This document shows positions 11,941 through 23,317 of a stretch of 64,000 bases of DNA, piece after piece. The DNA lies in assembly GCA_029844215.1 (NCBI GenBank), contig CM056728.1, forward strand, positions 7,528,001 to 7,592,000. The letters run 5' to 3'. Both the position numbers and the translations under genes were made by a program. The stretch is from Przewalskia tangutica (Eukaryota > Streptophyta > Magnoliopsida > Solanales > Solanaceae). The notes under the pieces are model-generated. The model did not search any database, was not told the origin of the DNA, and saw nothing but the letters and a program-made list of their open reading frames with translations. Each line of letters opens with the position of its first letter. Position 1 is the first letter of the stretch.

Positions 11941-13130
11941 AATGAAGCGAAAGTGCGGCGAAGCAAAATCTTTGCAAAAGTTTTCCTCGCGGCGAGAAAG
12001 AAGTAGCAGAGGCAGAGGATATGACAACAATCCAAAATTCAAAGTCCGCATCCGAAGCAGCAGAAGCAGAAAGAGGCATCGACAATCCACGATCGAGTGC
12101 GAATTCGCGACAAGGGTTAGCGCCTCGTGCGAGCATAAAGTCAAATTGGCAACAACGCGCACGCGCAACAAAAGCATCGTGGCAATTCGTCGATTGCGGC
12201 ATTTAGCATGTCGTGCAAGGACAACATCTCGATATTCATCGGCGTATCGGGGCGACATCTACCCATAAAATTGCACTTCTCATATGTATTTATCATTTTG
12301 TTTAAACGGTATACACTAACGTTTTCTGAGCTTAGCTTGCGGGAGCATTTATTCTACGAGCGGCGGCGGCACGTCCGGACAACGGCGTTATCGGCCTGAC
12401 AAGTCAAACGACGCCCGAAGAATACGCCCGACGACGGCGTTATCGGCGTTATGTCGAGCAACGACATATATCCGACCAGTTTCGTCGATCAGCGGGACAT
12501 TTTTAAGGATTTCGCCACGAAAGACAGAGCAAATATGATTTCATATGCTCGAAAGATCGACATAAAGCGGGACAATTTTAAGGGTTTTACTACAAATGAC
12601 ATCAATGGACATGGTTAATCTACGCTAAGGGTTCCATGTCCCAAAGCTGGGACAAATTTTAAAGAGAGTTCGACTGGCGCAGGAGAGTATGGGAGAATAT
12701 ACCGCGATTTCGGATAAGGAAGTTTGCTTTGTTTCCTGACATGTCACTATTCAAATATCGACATAATTTCCTACTAGCACATATAAGTATATTTTCTCAA
12801 GATAGAATATTTTTCAACAAATGTTTTGGCCGAGACTCGAAATCGACGAGTGCGTGTCCGAACAAGACAACGCGTGCAAATATCAAGAGCCAACACAAAT
12901 CGGCCGACCCGCTCCCGAACTCACAATTTTTCTTTGAGTGAATCTTGCGGGACAACAGGAACAAGGAGGCAACAACATTCCAATACAACGGATCCGCTCA
13001 CGAAGTCCATGCAACAAGTCTACATCAAATACATCTCGCAAAACCACATCTTCGTTACTCGGGCTCATCATTTACACTTTAATTATTTCATCTAGCTTTG
13101 ATTATCATACACGATTTTTATCTATGATCT
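11941..13130 (+). other. Internal spacer of Tat element, gag-derived or non-coding
   Basis: No recognisable domain. Two stretches repeat the same phrase, ACTCACAA then TTTTCTTTGAG, at about 11906-11924 and 12918-12938, and a phrase GGGACAATTTTAAGG-like recurs at 12497, 12569 and 12650. Pol, which normally occupies this position in autonomous Tat elements, is absent. Confidence 0.45.
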
Positions 13131-15045
13131 CGTCCATCTGAGCGATTCGCCCATCTGGCGTCATTTGCATTCGTCCATACAAGGCGATAACGCCCATCTG
13201 GCGTCATTGCATTTCGTCCATACAAAGCGATAACGCCCATCTGGCGTCATTTGCATCTCGTCCATCTGAGCGATTCCGCCCATACTGGCGTCATTTGCAT
13301 CTAAATCCATCTGAAGCGATTCGCCCATCTGGCGTCATTTGTATTTCGTCCATCTGAGCGATAACGCCCATACTGGCGTCATTTGCATCGTCCATCTGAG
13401 CGACAACGCCCATACTGGCGTCATTTGCATCTCGTCCATACAAGCGACAACGCCCATCTGGCGTCATTGCATTTCGTCCATACTGAGCGATAACGCCCAT
13501 CTGGCGTCATTGCATTCGTCCATCTGAGCGATTACGCCCATCTGGCGTCATTTGCATTCGTCCATACAAAGCGATAACGCCCATCTGGCGTCATTGCATC
13601 TCGTCCATCTGAGCGATAACGCCCATCTGGCGTCATTGCATTCGTCCATACAAGCGATAACGCCCATCTGGCGTCATTTGCATTCGTCCATACAAAGCGA
13701 TACGCGCCCATCTGGCGTCATTTGCATTTCGTCCATACTGAGCGATAACGCCCATCTGGCGTCATTGCATTTAAATCCATCTGAGCGATTACGCCCATCT
13801 GGCGTCATTTGCATTTCGTCCATCTGAGAGCGATAACGCCCATACAAGGCGTCATTTGCGTCGTCCATCTGAAGCGATAACGCCCATCTGGCGTCATTTG
13901 CATTTCGTCCATCTGAGCGATAACGCGCCATCTGGCGTCGTTGCATTTAAATCTGAGCGATAACGCCATCTGGCGTCATTTGCATTTCGTCCATCTGAGC
14001 GATAACGCCCATCTGGCGTCATTTGCATCTCGTCCATACAAGCGATAACGCCCATCTGGCGTCATTTGCATTCGTCCATCTGAGCGATAACGCCCATCTG
14101 GCGTCATTTGCATTCGTCCATCTGAGCGATAACGCCCATACTGGCGTCATTTGCATTTAAATCGTCTGAAGCGATAACGCCCATACTGGCGTCATTTGCA
14201 TTCGTCCATCTGAGCGATAACGCCCATACAAGGCGTCATTGCATTTCGTCCATCTGAGCGATAACGCGCCCATCTGGCGTCATTTGCGTCGTCCATACAA
14301 GCGATAACGCCCATCTGGCGTCATTTGCATCTCGTCCATCTGAGCGATAACGCCCATCTGGCGTCATTTGCATCTCGTCCATACTGAGCGATAACGCCCA
14401 TACTGGCGGCATTTGCATTTTGTCCATCTGAGCGATAACGCCCCATCTGGCGTCATTTGCATTCGTCCATACAAGCGATTCCGCCCTACAAGGCGTCATT
14501 TGCATTTCGTCCATCTGAGCGATAACGCCCATCTGGCGTCATTTGCATTTCGTCCATCTGAGGCGATAACGCCCATACTGGCGTCATTTGCATTTCGTCC
14601 ATCTGAGCGATAACGCCCATCTGGCGTCATTTGCATTTCGTCCATACAAGCGATTCCGCCCATACTGGCGTCATTTGCATCGTCCATACAAGGCGATAAC
14701 GTTCAAGCCTGGCGTCATTGCATTTCGTCCATCTGAGCGATAACGCCCATACTGGCGTCATTTGTATTTCGTCCATCTGAGCGATAACGCCCATCTGGCG
14801 TCGTTGCATTCGTCCATACAAGCGATTCGCCCATCTGGCGTCATTTGCATTCGTCCATACTGAGCGATTCGCCCATACTGGCGTCATTTGCATTTCGTCC
14901 ATACAAGCGATAACGCCATACTGGCGTCATTTGCATTCGTCCATCTGAGCGATTCGCCCATACTGGCGACATTTGCATTTCGTCCATCTGAGGCGATAAC
15001 GCCCACAAGAGCGTCATCTGCGTCTAAATCTATACAAAGCGGCGT
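13131..15045 (+). repeat. Tandem array of ~42-bp units (about 45 copies) in Tat 3' untranslated region
   Basis: The unit is roughly TTTGCATTTCGTCCATCTGA followed by GCGATAACGCCCATCTGGCGTCA, 41-47 bp long through small indels. Each unit has two related halves, each built on CCATCTG followed by GCG, and the second half forms a CGCC/GGCG stem. Unit differences are mainly one swap: CTG, ACTG or ACAA after CAT. The array ends where the phrase GCGTCATCTGCGTC gives way to unique sequence. Plant Tat, Ogre and related elements are known to carry such arrays between pol and the 3' LTR, and these can seed satellite DNA. The apparent reading frames on both strands across it come from the period and are not genes. 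Confidence 0.97.
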
Positions 15046-15589
15046 ATCACATCATTCCATATAAGATTTGACTACAACCACAACACAAAATTTACATTCT
15101 TACATTATTTTGTTTGTGATTTATGCACTAATGCTTCTATCTTAGCTTCAATCTACGAGGCGCACAAGATGGAGCATAACGTGGATTTTCTCTTACTGAC
15201 AGGCAATTTGTTGGGGGGCCAACCTTCCCAATGAATGGCAGAAGCGGCCTCAAGCGTCGGTCCACTCGCTCCACATCACCATAGAACCCAGCACCATAAG
15301 TCATAGCGGTACACCCCAGGTTCAAGCCAGTTATTTTTATTTCTTTACTTTTTGCACCATAGCCCAGTGTCATCATAACTCGACAAGGACAATTTTAGTC
15401 GCGTTAGCGTCTTGGTGTTTGACCATGGTAGCCCGAGGTCGTCATAACACGACATCGGGACAATTTTGAGTCGCGTCGGCCTTACTAATTGCCCAACATT
15501 TCTAATTCTGAGGGTCGAGACAAAATTGGCTATGAGTCAACGTCTTTGTCCGAAGATTCTTCCATCATCTCCATACAAAGAGGGACAAC
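15046..15589 (+). other. 3' untranslated segment and polypurine tract of Tat element
   Basis: Non-coding. It carries two copies of a GGACAATTTT-N-AGTCGCGT phrase (15388 and 15459), like those found before the array. The last bases (AAAGAGGGACAAC, ~15577-15589) are a plausible polypurine tract directly before the LTR start. Confidence 0.6.
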
Positions 15590-18500
15590 TATTGACACCC
15601 AATTTTGACCCTCCCGTCCAGTCATTAACTATAAAATTACACTAATTTTAAAACAATTTTATAATAATAAAATGCAGCGATAAAACATTAAATACAGACA
15701 TAAATAAACAATTTAATAATAGCGCCGCATTCTAAAAATTAAGCACTAATTAAATAGCACGCCCGCATTTATTTTTATAACAATTAGATTAATAAAGCAC
15801 CTAGATAATTTAATCACAATTAATTAATTTATCACTAATAATTATAACACTAACCTAAAACTAATACCCTAATTTAACTACCCAGCCCAAACCTGCGGCC
15901 CATTATTTTCCCTGACCCGAGGCCCAATCCCCCACAGCCTTATATCGACCCAGCCCTTATTATCCTCAGCCCAGTCGCCCTCTTCCCTCATCGCCCAAAC
16001 CTAAACCTAGAAACCAAAGAACCATTCACACGCACTCGCCCCATCGCGCGCCTTCTGCGTGATTCTCGCCTGAGAATCCGACGAATCGAACCCAAATCTT
16101 TCTCCTTTCTCCAACGATTGCTTACCATAACCATCACCCAAATCTTACTTCAAAATCAGTAACAAATCGCCCGATTCAAGGGCGAATCAGCACGAATTAT
16201 CAGTCCAAAATCAGCCTTGATTACTTGCTAACTTAGAACCCAAAATCGTAGCTATAAATACAGAACCACTGTACATGCAAGAGATTCATTCAGAGATTCA
16301 GAAAACGGGGGCACCCAAAACCGATAGGCATCGATTTGCATCCCCTAGCAGCAGTCATCGATTCAGAGCATAGCAGGGTATAGACGGCAGTAGTCCGATA
16401 GAGCACAGTAGAGTAGAGGAGAGGAATACGAGAGAGTTCAGGGAGGAGTCCAATCGACTCAGGGACAACCGGCAGCAGTCTGATAGAGCATAGTAGAATA
16501 GGAAGTTCGAACCCTTCTCTTTCAATTCCAGCCAAGAAATCAGCAAACAAACCTTGCCCCTTCATTCGCATCGCAAACCCAAAACCCGTCAAGTGGACCG
16601 ACGACTTGTTACGCTGCCCCGGGTCGCTGTCCGGAGAAGGTAATTTATCATCCCTTTCGTATTTGATTTCCTTTGGCGTGAAATGTGTGTTATTGTGACA
16701 GATTCTGTTTACGTTGGTAGGTGTCGGCATTTATGCTATGTATGCGTATGGTATATGTCTCTTTGATGGCTTATGTCTATTAAACCGATTATTGAACTGT
16801 TTTAATAGATATTATCTGTATTAATGTCATGTTGTACTTGTTAATGTGTTTTAATAACATTTGCGAGAAAACTTAGTGTGTTTTGGAGAAGCATGCCTTG
16901 TGGTGTATTAAATGGATCATTGTCTATACTAACCTCATTGAAGGATGTTACGGATGCACGATAGTCATAGTAGGATTAAGTAATACAAAATCAGGCCCTT
17001 GTTGTTTTCTACTAATCTTCTTAATTGGTCACTTTGATAAGATGTGAAGATGTTATATGTTAAACTAATTAAACTTTCCATATGGTTTAGGGCCTCCAAA
17101 CTCCACTACGTCATGTTAAGGTGTTAATACGATGTGTGCTTTTGTGGCCATACAATAAGCTTGAAACATTGGACATGGTGAACATATCTCTCTTGAGCTT
17201 AAAATTGCAGTAAGGTTTATGGATTTTTTTTGCAAAAAATGTCAAATTTGACTATACCGGTGTGTTGTACTCCCTGTTAGCATTCAGTGACCATGCAGTA
17301 TACTAGGAATGCAGTCTTGTCTTAGAAAGCATTAAGAAAGTAGAATTGGCCTCATAAATGATTGGAAAATATTTCATTTGAACTAAAAAATGTCTTGGTA
17401 TTTGGTTAAGTCATATATTCTCTCCAAACTTAATATTCTTATCAAGAATTGGTGGTGCAGGCTGGGCATACCATCATTACTGTGACGCGATCTATTCCTC
17501 GCCTTGATATTAATCGGTTCTTGTTAGTGTAATTACGCCACGCCTATATCGTATGCCATATTTCTTGTCTAATTAGGATTATCTTGCATCCCAAAATCCA
17601 TGCTTGATATGAAGATGTATAGGCGATTGGGATAAAACATACTCGCGTATAAATGATTGCTATAATAAAGGTCACATGTAAATTGATTACGATCTAATCC
17701 TATCTACTTAAGTGTCTGATTTAAGAAATTAACACAGTGATCCTAAAGCATGACCAATACATCAGGGGTTATTAATAGATCAATCTATGTCTCATTATGT
17801 TTGGTATGCCATTTAGTATTAGTTTAAGATTTAGAATGAACTAAACACGTCTAGCGTCTGATAATATACTATTCTGAAGGCTAGCTTGTAGAAACCTTGT
17901 CTATAACAATTACCCCTAAGTCAGCATGTTTGTCCACTTCATCTTTTTATACAACAAAGAAAATGAATGAAGCTGGTGTTCTCATTCCTATACATGTGTG
18001 AGTGTTAAAATAGGCAATTATCTCATCCACGATTGGAACTAGATCTGTTCACTATTACTAAACATGATTGATGTACGCTCTTGCCTTGAAGTATTGTTCT
18101 CTCTTGCTTGTGATCTGAATTTGCTCATAATCGCGGACTTTCTTGTGCTTTTCTATCTTGTTCTCTATGTGTTTCATACTTCTTTGTCTAAATTTCTAGG
18201 TGTTTCCTGCATTGCCTCCTCTTAGCATTGCAATAGTGTTCCACTTTGCATTCTGCTCAAGCTATCTGCTCCTGAGTCAGCTGCGCCTGGGCGCTTTTCC
18301 TTTAGCTCCCAGTTATTGTGACATGTTATGTGCTCGTCCTAATTATTTGTATCAATTATTATTTGGGGTCGTACTAATTCTTATCTTCCTTTGTTTTACA
18401 TGAAATGCATTGGAGCGAAACGAAGAGTCTCATGGCGAGACTCATCACAAGCTACAACAAATGAAGACCTGCATCTTATGTGCTTCACCCTCTCCGCATC

Positions 18501-19444
18501 ACAAACTCCAAATCATTGGCGAGAGGATCTATGTTTCTTCGAGTCATCCTTATTAATTCATATCCTTTTCTCATTTATTTGTTGTAATTATTTGCCTAAC
18601 ATTTACTTTTAACATTAATATATTTTAGAATAGCCTAAGCTTTAAGTCGCTATTAGAAAAATAGTTCAACACTAGAAATTTGCTTCTCATTAAGTTAATT
18701 ATTTTTTGACTAGTTAAGCATCGCCCAAGCCATACTAAATGACATTAAATATCCACGTAGTTAAAGTGTCACTCTATTAAATCCTTAGCATAATAAATTA
18801 ATTCCTTCATAAACTCTTACTAACATTCATAATCAAAAATTATTTTGTTAGCCTTTTCATAATAGATATTTTACAAGTACACATTTCGTCATAATAAGAT
18901 TTTGCATTATTACAACACATGTATCTTATCTAATACGTTATAAATGCATAAATCATCTTTGCACATAATAATACATGTTTTAGCTAGAACTAGCTTTATA
19001 TATTTTAAAACAAATCTCACATTTTATGCTAGCAAAATTACTTCCTATATTTTTACTTAAATACTTTTCAAGACATGTATTACATCTTAGAATAACAATT
19101 AACCCTAGGTTTGAACGGACAACCGCAAGTTAGCGGATCCTTTAGGGTGCCTAATCCCTTCCCTTTAGGATAATAAAGAGCCCTTACTCAGAATCTCATA
19201 TAAGTTTTGCAGACCATAAAATGGAGTTAGTGTTGACTTTAACCTAGTTGACATTTAGGTGTCCTAATTCACCCAAACTAATTAGGTGGCGACTCCGCGA
19301 ACCCTTTAACATTTCTAGCACCTTTTAGCACCTTTTAACATTTTTAGCACTTTTTATTATTTATTTTCTAACATTTTTACTTAAGCAAGGTTCGCTAGAA
19401 TAAAGTCGCGGTCGAATCTGTCGCGCCCGTTTTCGACCGCGACA
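15590..19444 (+). repeat. 3' LTR of Tat element
   Basis: About 3855 bases, from TATTGACACCC to CGACCGCGACA. Its right half (17457 on) matches the 5' LTR copy at 8578-10568. The same landmarks occur in the diverged solo LTR at 29578-36741: the opening TGACACYCAATTTTG phrase, GAGTCTC/GAGACTC stem (18425-18443), CCGC/GCGG stem (19123-19136) and terminus. The open frames inside (for example 18391-18612) also appear in the other copy but have no recognisable domain. Confidence 0.9.
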
Positions 19445-19860
19445 AAACCCTAGCTGCATTTTAAACCTAAAACGCAACTATAAATAAATGGTTCTATTCA
19501 TTATTCAATACACAATATTTCATAAAACGCAGCTATAAATAAGGAGTTCTATTCATTATTCAATACACAACATTTCATATATTATTTTAAGTATTAAAGA
19601 CCTAGAATCAAAATTCTCTCGAACCTCTGTCGAATTTCCTAGTCGTTCGAAGGAGGTATACATCGGAGTTATAGGAACTTGCTATCAAGGATCAATTGCG
19701 TGCACACCTTCGGATTACTAGAAGACTTCAGATTTATCAAACCATAAGTATTCTATCGATGCGCTACGGTTATATATACATGTTATGATTTACATGTTCT
19801 TTCATTACTACATAATCATCCTTTAGTTCGTCGCTTGTTGGGTTTAAAACACAAATTTTG
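19445..19860 (+). repeat. LTR-like segment with a ~57-bp tandem duplication
   Basis: The phrase ATTCATTATTCAATACACAA, with flanking CGCARCTATAAATAA, occurs twice in tandem at about 19470-19580. The segment from 19610 to 19850 resembles 25190-25490 (shared phrases AACCTCTG, GAGGTATAC/GAGGAATATAC, TTGCGYGC.CACC, TTGTTGGG), so the two are relatives of one repeat family, probably LTR ends. The Tat element is inserted at its left edge. Family not identified. Confidence 0.5.
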
Positions 19861-20535
19861 ATGCGTACACGAACCAAACAAAACCTTACAGTTATTTCAT
19901 ATCAAATAGCAAGTGGAAAAGGTAAAAAAATGATCCTAATATATCGAAAACGGTATAAATTTGCTCTTCTTCCACCTATGGGACCCAAATTGCCTTTATG
20001 GTAAAAATTATATCTCCTTTTAATAAAATTATAAATGACATATGTAGGGCTTTAAGTAAATAGGTGGTACTGATTTATTAATCCACATCGATATTAAAAT
20101 CACCCGATAAATAACCCGACTATTTATTTGAAATTATTGGGTTGAATTTCTAAGAATCCACTATGGTTAAAGGATGAATAAGCGAAATTGAACCTAGATC
20201 TAGAATCGATTGAAGTTTTTTTGCACCGATTTTGAACAAAAAACACAGCTTAAAACAAAGAAGACATTATTTTATAATCCATTCAGTCAAAAAACGTGAA
20301 GCATCATACGAACTGGAATGAAAAAATGATTTCTAATTGTTTAGGGTTAACCCAAATGGTTCAGATTATTTATGTTTAGAGCCACAAGGACAAATAAATC
20401 AGTATTACCTATCTAATTAAAAACCCATGAGTGCCACTATGACCAGAGTCATTGTCTTTCATTTTCTAGTTATTTGTCTAGTTTTAGTTATCTTCTTAAT
20501 TTGATTCATTATGATGTATGGGACCACCTTTGTAT
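19861..20535. other. No gene seen; AT-rich intergenic
   Basis: No coding frame or recognisable repeat landmark on either strand. Confidence 0.4.
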
Positions 20536-20539
20536 CTTG

Positions 20540-20960
20540 CGAGTAATAAAGTAATTCATTATTATGTTATGCTTCTTGATGATTTTAGCAAATGTTCTTG
20601 GATATCTATGAAAGCTAAACATGAAGTGTTCCACATTTTCTAACGTCTTAAATCTCAAGTTGAATTATTTTTTTGAGTATAAGATAAAAGTTGTACGATT
20701 TGATTGGGAGGTGAATATCAAAATATTCTTATTTTTTTCTTAGATCGGTATTATACATCATATTTTTTGTCCTCATATTCATGAACAAAATGATCTTGTT
20801 CTTGTCCTTATATTCATGAACAAAATGATTCCACCGAATGAAAGCATAGACATAACGTTGGGACGAGACTCACATTACTTGTCCATGTCTCAATTTGCCT
20901 TTTTTTGGATGAATCTGTTAAAGAATCTCACATCAGAAATAAAATGGAAATATGAACTCC
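20540..20960 (+). pseudogene. Ty1/copia integrase core fragment
   Basis: Shifting frames give YYVMLLDDFSKCSWI near 20547-20592, LKSQVE near 20652, VRFDWGGEYQ-like near 20694-20723, and a HEQN-containing stretch near 20783-20835 followed by RLTLLVHVS near 20862-20890. This order and content match the core and C-terminal half of a copia integrase, including the first DD region and the conserved E-Q-N-G region. The HEQN segment is duplicated in tandem (TATTCATGAACAAAATGAT at 20777 and 20812). It is an isolated relic with no LTRs attached that I can identify. Confidence 0.72.
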
Positions 20961-21260
20961 TTATATGGACTTGCACAATCCATACTCTACAAACTAGCTT
21001 TTAGGGTTGAGTTAAACCCAATATTCATTCTTTACATGATATCAGAGTCAGACACATTCCAATTCTTTGGTCACCGATGTTGGGCCCCCAAATTATATTG
21101 TCCACACTCCAGCTAACGAGATCTGGGCGTGCGGGAGAGTGTTAAGAGTCCCACATCGGAAATAGAATGAGAACATAGACTCCTTATATGGACTTGTCAA
21201 TATCCATTCTTTACATGATATTAGAGCCTGACCTGTCCCAATTAATTGTTTTCGATGGTG
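20917..21260 (+). repeat. Two related TRIM-like LTR segments
   Basis: The segments at 20917-21090 and 21137-21262 share CTCCTTATATGGACTTG, ATTCTTTACATGATATYAGAG and GGTG/GATG..GGGCCCC phrases; the second begins GTTAAGAGTCCCACATCGGA. The phrase TGATATCAGAG resembles a tRNA-Met primer site placed after a short LTR, as in terminal-repeat retrotransposons in miniature. Two tandem copies with no coding sequence between fit a TRIM pair, but the family is not certain. Confidence 0.5.
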
Positions 21261-21286
21261 GGCCCCTTCTTACATTGTTCACGTTC

Positions 21287-21776
21287 TTGATACGATCCGA
21301 CTTGACAACGTATGAAAATAACAATCAAATATGCGGAATTAAATAACACAAAGTAAGATAGATTTGATACAAGAGATATATGTGAGAATAGAAGAAAGAA
21401 GGGAATGAAATTAAGTAACTGATCACAGACCAAGGAAGAAGAGACTTGAACTCATGTTTGAATTACCAACTTGGATACATTCAAAGAGAGGTTCAATTGA
21501 AGAGATTAAAACTAACCCTACACTAATTCCTACACTCTCTAGGAGCACTACACTACAATCTAGAATCTAGATACTAGAGAATCACTTTCAATCAATATTC
21601 ATCCAAACTAAGTAATGAAATGATCAAGTATGATATTTATACTAAACAAACTAAAGAAGACTAGACTAGTTATTACAATAATATTCTTAATGAAGTAAGG
21701 GTCTTGTTTGACAGTCTTCTTTATGCATGATGCCTTGAATTTAGAAAATAACCTTTTTGCATGGCTAACTACCATC
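21287..21776 (-). repeat. Possible reversed LTR
   Basis: Bounded by TGATACGATCC on the left and CTACCATCA on the right, the latter followed by the pyrimidine-rich TTCTCCTCCATCTC, which on the minus strand would be a polypurine tract beside an LTR start TGATGG. No second copy is in the window, so this is a structural guess. Confidence 0.4.
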
Positions 21777-22600
21777 ATTCTCCTCCATCTCATCTTCACA
21801 CCAAACGACCAAACAATCATTCATACATCATATATAGCATTTTTGGAGGTGAAAGGACGTGAACCATCATTACGACAGTTCACGTCGATCAGAGAGATGG
21901 TACAGTCGCCGTCGTTTCAAAAGCAGTAAATGAATGTGAGTTTTTAACAGGTTCTGTAATCATTATGGTTCAAATTTCCAACAATGCATAAAGCATCGAT
22001 TGACTATGTCAAATCCACTTCACAGTTGCACAAATCATGATCGAAAAGTGCGGGGAATATTTGTATAAGACAAAATTCGTATAAGACAGTTGTACGAATT
22101 ATGATGTGACACATGGAGTATGATGTTGAGTCAGGCCCATGTCAGATTACATCTCTACTGGTTTAATACACATGGCACCGAAGCGACATAAGCAAGGCCG
22201 GTACCGATAATAAAGGAGGCTAAGACCCGTTTGCATTGTAACATACGACTGTTACTAAAACCGGTCATACGATTTCCAACAACCTTTTAATGGAATTTAT
22301 TGAGAGATCGATTGTCCAATTATTACAACATTCATTCTCCGGTATTTATGAGGGATATTTCATGGGTTGTGTACCAGTGTAGTTCATGTATAAATTGGAT
22401 ACTTCATTTCATTCTGACTCATCAGATTCTAGCAATTACAGAATACTTATTGTTATTCTCTTGATTTCTGTGTTTTCATACAAGTTACCGTCACTTTGCC
22501 CATAAACTGTCATAAGACTCAGACTAAGCATTACTTTACCTTGTCTTGCTATTATTCATTTTTAGTACAATTCATCTAAAATTCCTATCTAACGTGTCAC
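21777..22600. other. Unassigned stretch, probably repeat-derived
   Basis: No recognisable protein on either strand. Bases 22050-22090 repeat TTGTATAAGACA/TCGTATAAGACAG, and the remainder has the mixed composition of old LTR sequence. I assign nothing here. Confidence 0.3.
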
Positions 22601-22608
22601 TTGAGATC

Positions 22609-22814
22609 CACGTGTTCTTGATCACGTATACAAATTCAACTGTATCGTTTTACGGGTAAACAAGAACGATTCATTGCGGGACACTAATCAAAGAATAATC
22701 CGCAATAAGGCTATATAGTACTACCACCCGTACTCTACCCATTAATAAAATAGACACTCGAAAAAGTTCATATTGTAATTATAATTGTAGATACTCTGTA
22801 TGCAACTATAAATA
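22609..22814 (+). promoter_or_regulatory. Candidate promoter: G-box and TATA box of a truncated gene
   Basis: A palindromic CACGTG (G-box) lies at 22609-22614 and TATAAATA at 22807-22814. A pyrimidine-rich leader with CTTCTCTTTCTCTTTC follows and ends in ACCATGG, a good plant start context, 109 bases after the TATA box. The arrangement is that of a normal plant core promoter. Confidence 0.55.
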
Positions 22815-22922
22815 CCTGATTACTTTGATAAAAAATACAGTTGAGCAGCCATTTTTTATTCTACAATATTTTGATTCTACTATCCTTCTCTTTCTCTTTC
22901 ATTAAACGGGGGTCTTTCCACC

Positions 22923-23000
22923 ATGGAAATTCCCTGGCCTCTAGCTGCCGCAATTGTCCTTCTAACATGGACTTCCGGTTGTACTTATAAAATGTATTAG
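22923..23000 (+). pseudogene. Truncated first exon or small ORF with a hydrophobic N-terminus, interrupted
   Basis: From ATG at 22923 the frame reads MEIPWPLAAAIVLLTWTSGC and four or five more residues before a stop (22998-23000) that lies inside an inserted fold-back element. Residues 5-16 are strongly hydrophobic, as in a signal peptide or membrane anchor such as those starting secreted proteins and cytochrome P450s; I cannot say which. Past the insertion (23323 on) the same frame stays open for only seven codons, so the ancestral reading is either a very short peptide or a first exon whose remainder is lost or lies beyond an intron not recognised. The upstream TATA box and start context suggest it was once a gene. 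Confidence 0.4.
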
Positions 23001-23317
23001 CACGTGTACTACGTAGATTATGTTACATATTACCAAACTTTGTATTGTATAATTATGGTAGGATTGAGATTCTTATTGTAGAAGGATTCAACATTGTGCA
23101 TCTATATATATTTGTATTAATGAGAAAGACTCCTCAAAGGGAAATTAATACAATTCTACGGGAGATTAATACAATTGGGGAGTCTTTCTCATTATACAAA
23201 TATATATAGGTTTACAATGTTGAATTCTTCTACAATAAGGATCTCAATCCTACCATAATTATACAATACAAAATATCGTAAATATGTAACCTAGTCTAGG
23301 TAGTACACGTGCTAATA
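22995..23317. mobile_element. 323-bp fold-back of two inverted copia-type LTRs
   Basis: The left arm (22995-23133) and right arm (23179-23317) are reverse complements with few mismatches, and both tips read TATTAGCACGTGTACTAC inward. AAATG flanks both ends (22990-22994 and 23318-23322), a 5-bp target duplication. The arms resemble the 158-bp LTR at 52955-53112, ending in the same TATATATTTGTATTAATGAG phrase, so this looks like two LTRs joined tail to tail around a 45-bp spacer that itself repeats GARATTAATACAATT. Transcription across it would give a long hairpin RNA. Confidence 0.8.

Larger units (their letters stand above)
8573..19444 (+). mobile_element. Tat/Ogre-type Ty3/gypsy element, non-autonomous, with internal tandem array
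   Basis: Bases 8578-10568 and 17459-19444 are long, near-identical direct copies ending in CGACCGCGACA, so they are the ends of two LTRs. The 5' copy is followed by a TGGCGACTCCACTGGGGA primer site, typical of Tat/Ogre elements (tRNA-Arg type). The 3' LTR begins near 15590 with TATTGACACCC, close to the usual TGTTGACACCC start. The ~5 kb internal part has a leader, a small gag-like stretch and a 1.9 kb tandem array, but I see no protease, reverse transcriptase or integrase, so the element must borrow these from a relative. Its 5' LTR was broken by Tekay copy 1. The target duplication cannot be checked because the left end is off the window. Confidence 0.85.

Noticed and set aside
11569..12258. 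A 229-codon open frame on the minus strand within the Tat element
   Set aside because: It lies antisense to the gag-like region, is leucine-rich without domain order, and has no start context or family resemblance.
13291..14902. Series of open frames of 60-98 codons on both strands across the tandem array
   Set aside because: They arise because the repeat period contains few stops; unit length varies, frames shift, and the peptides are repeats of one short phrase.
13131..15045. CRISPR-like array
   Set aside because: Repeats are directly adjacent with no unique spacers, and the setting is a plant LTR element.
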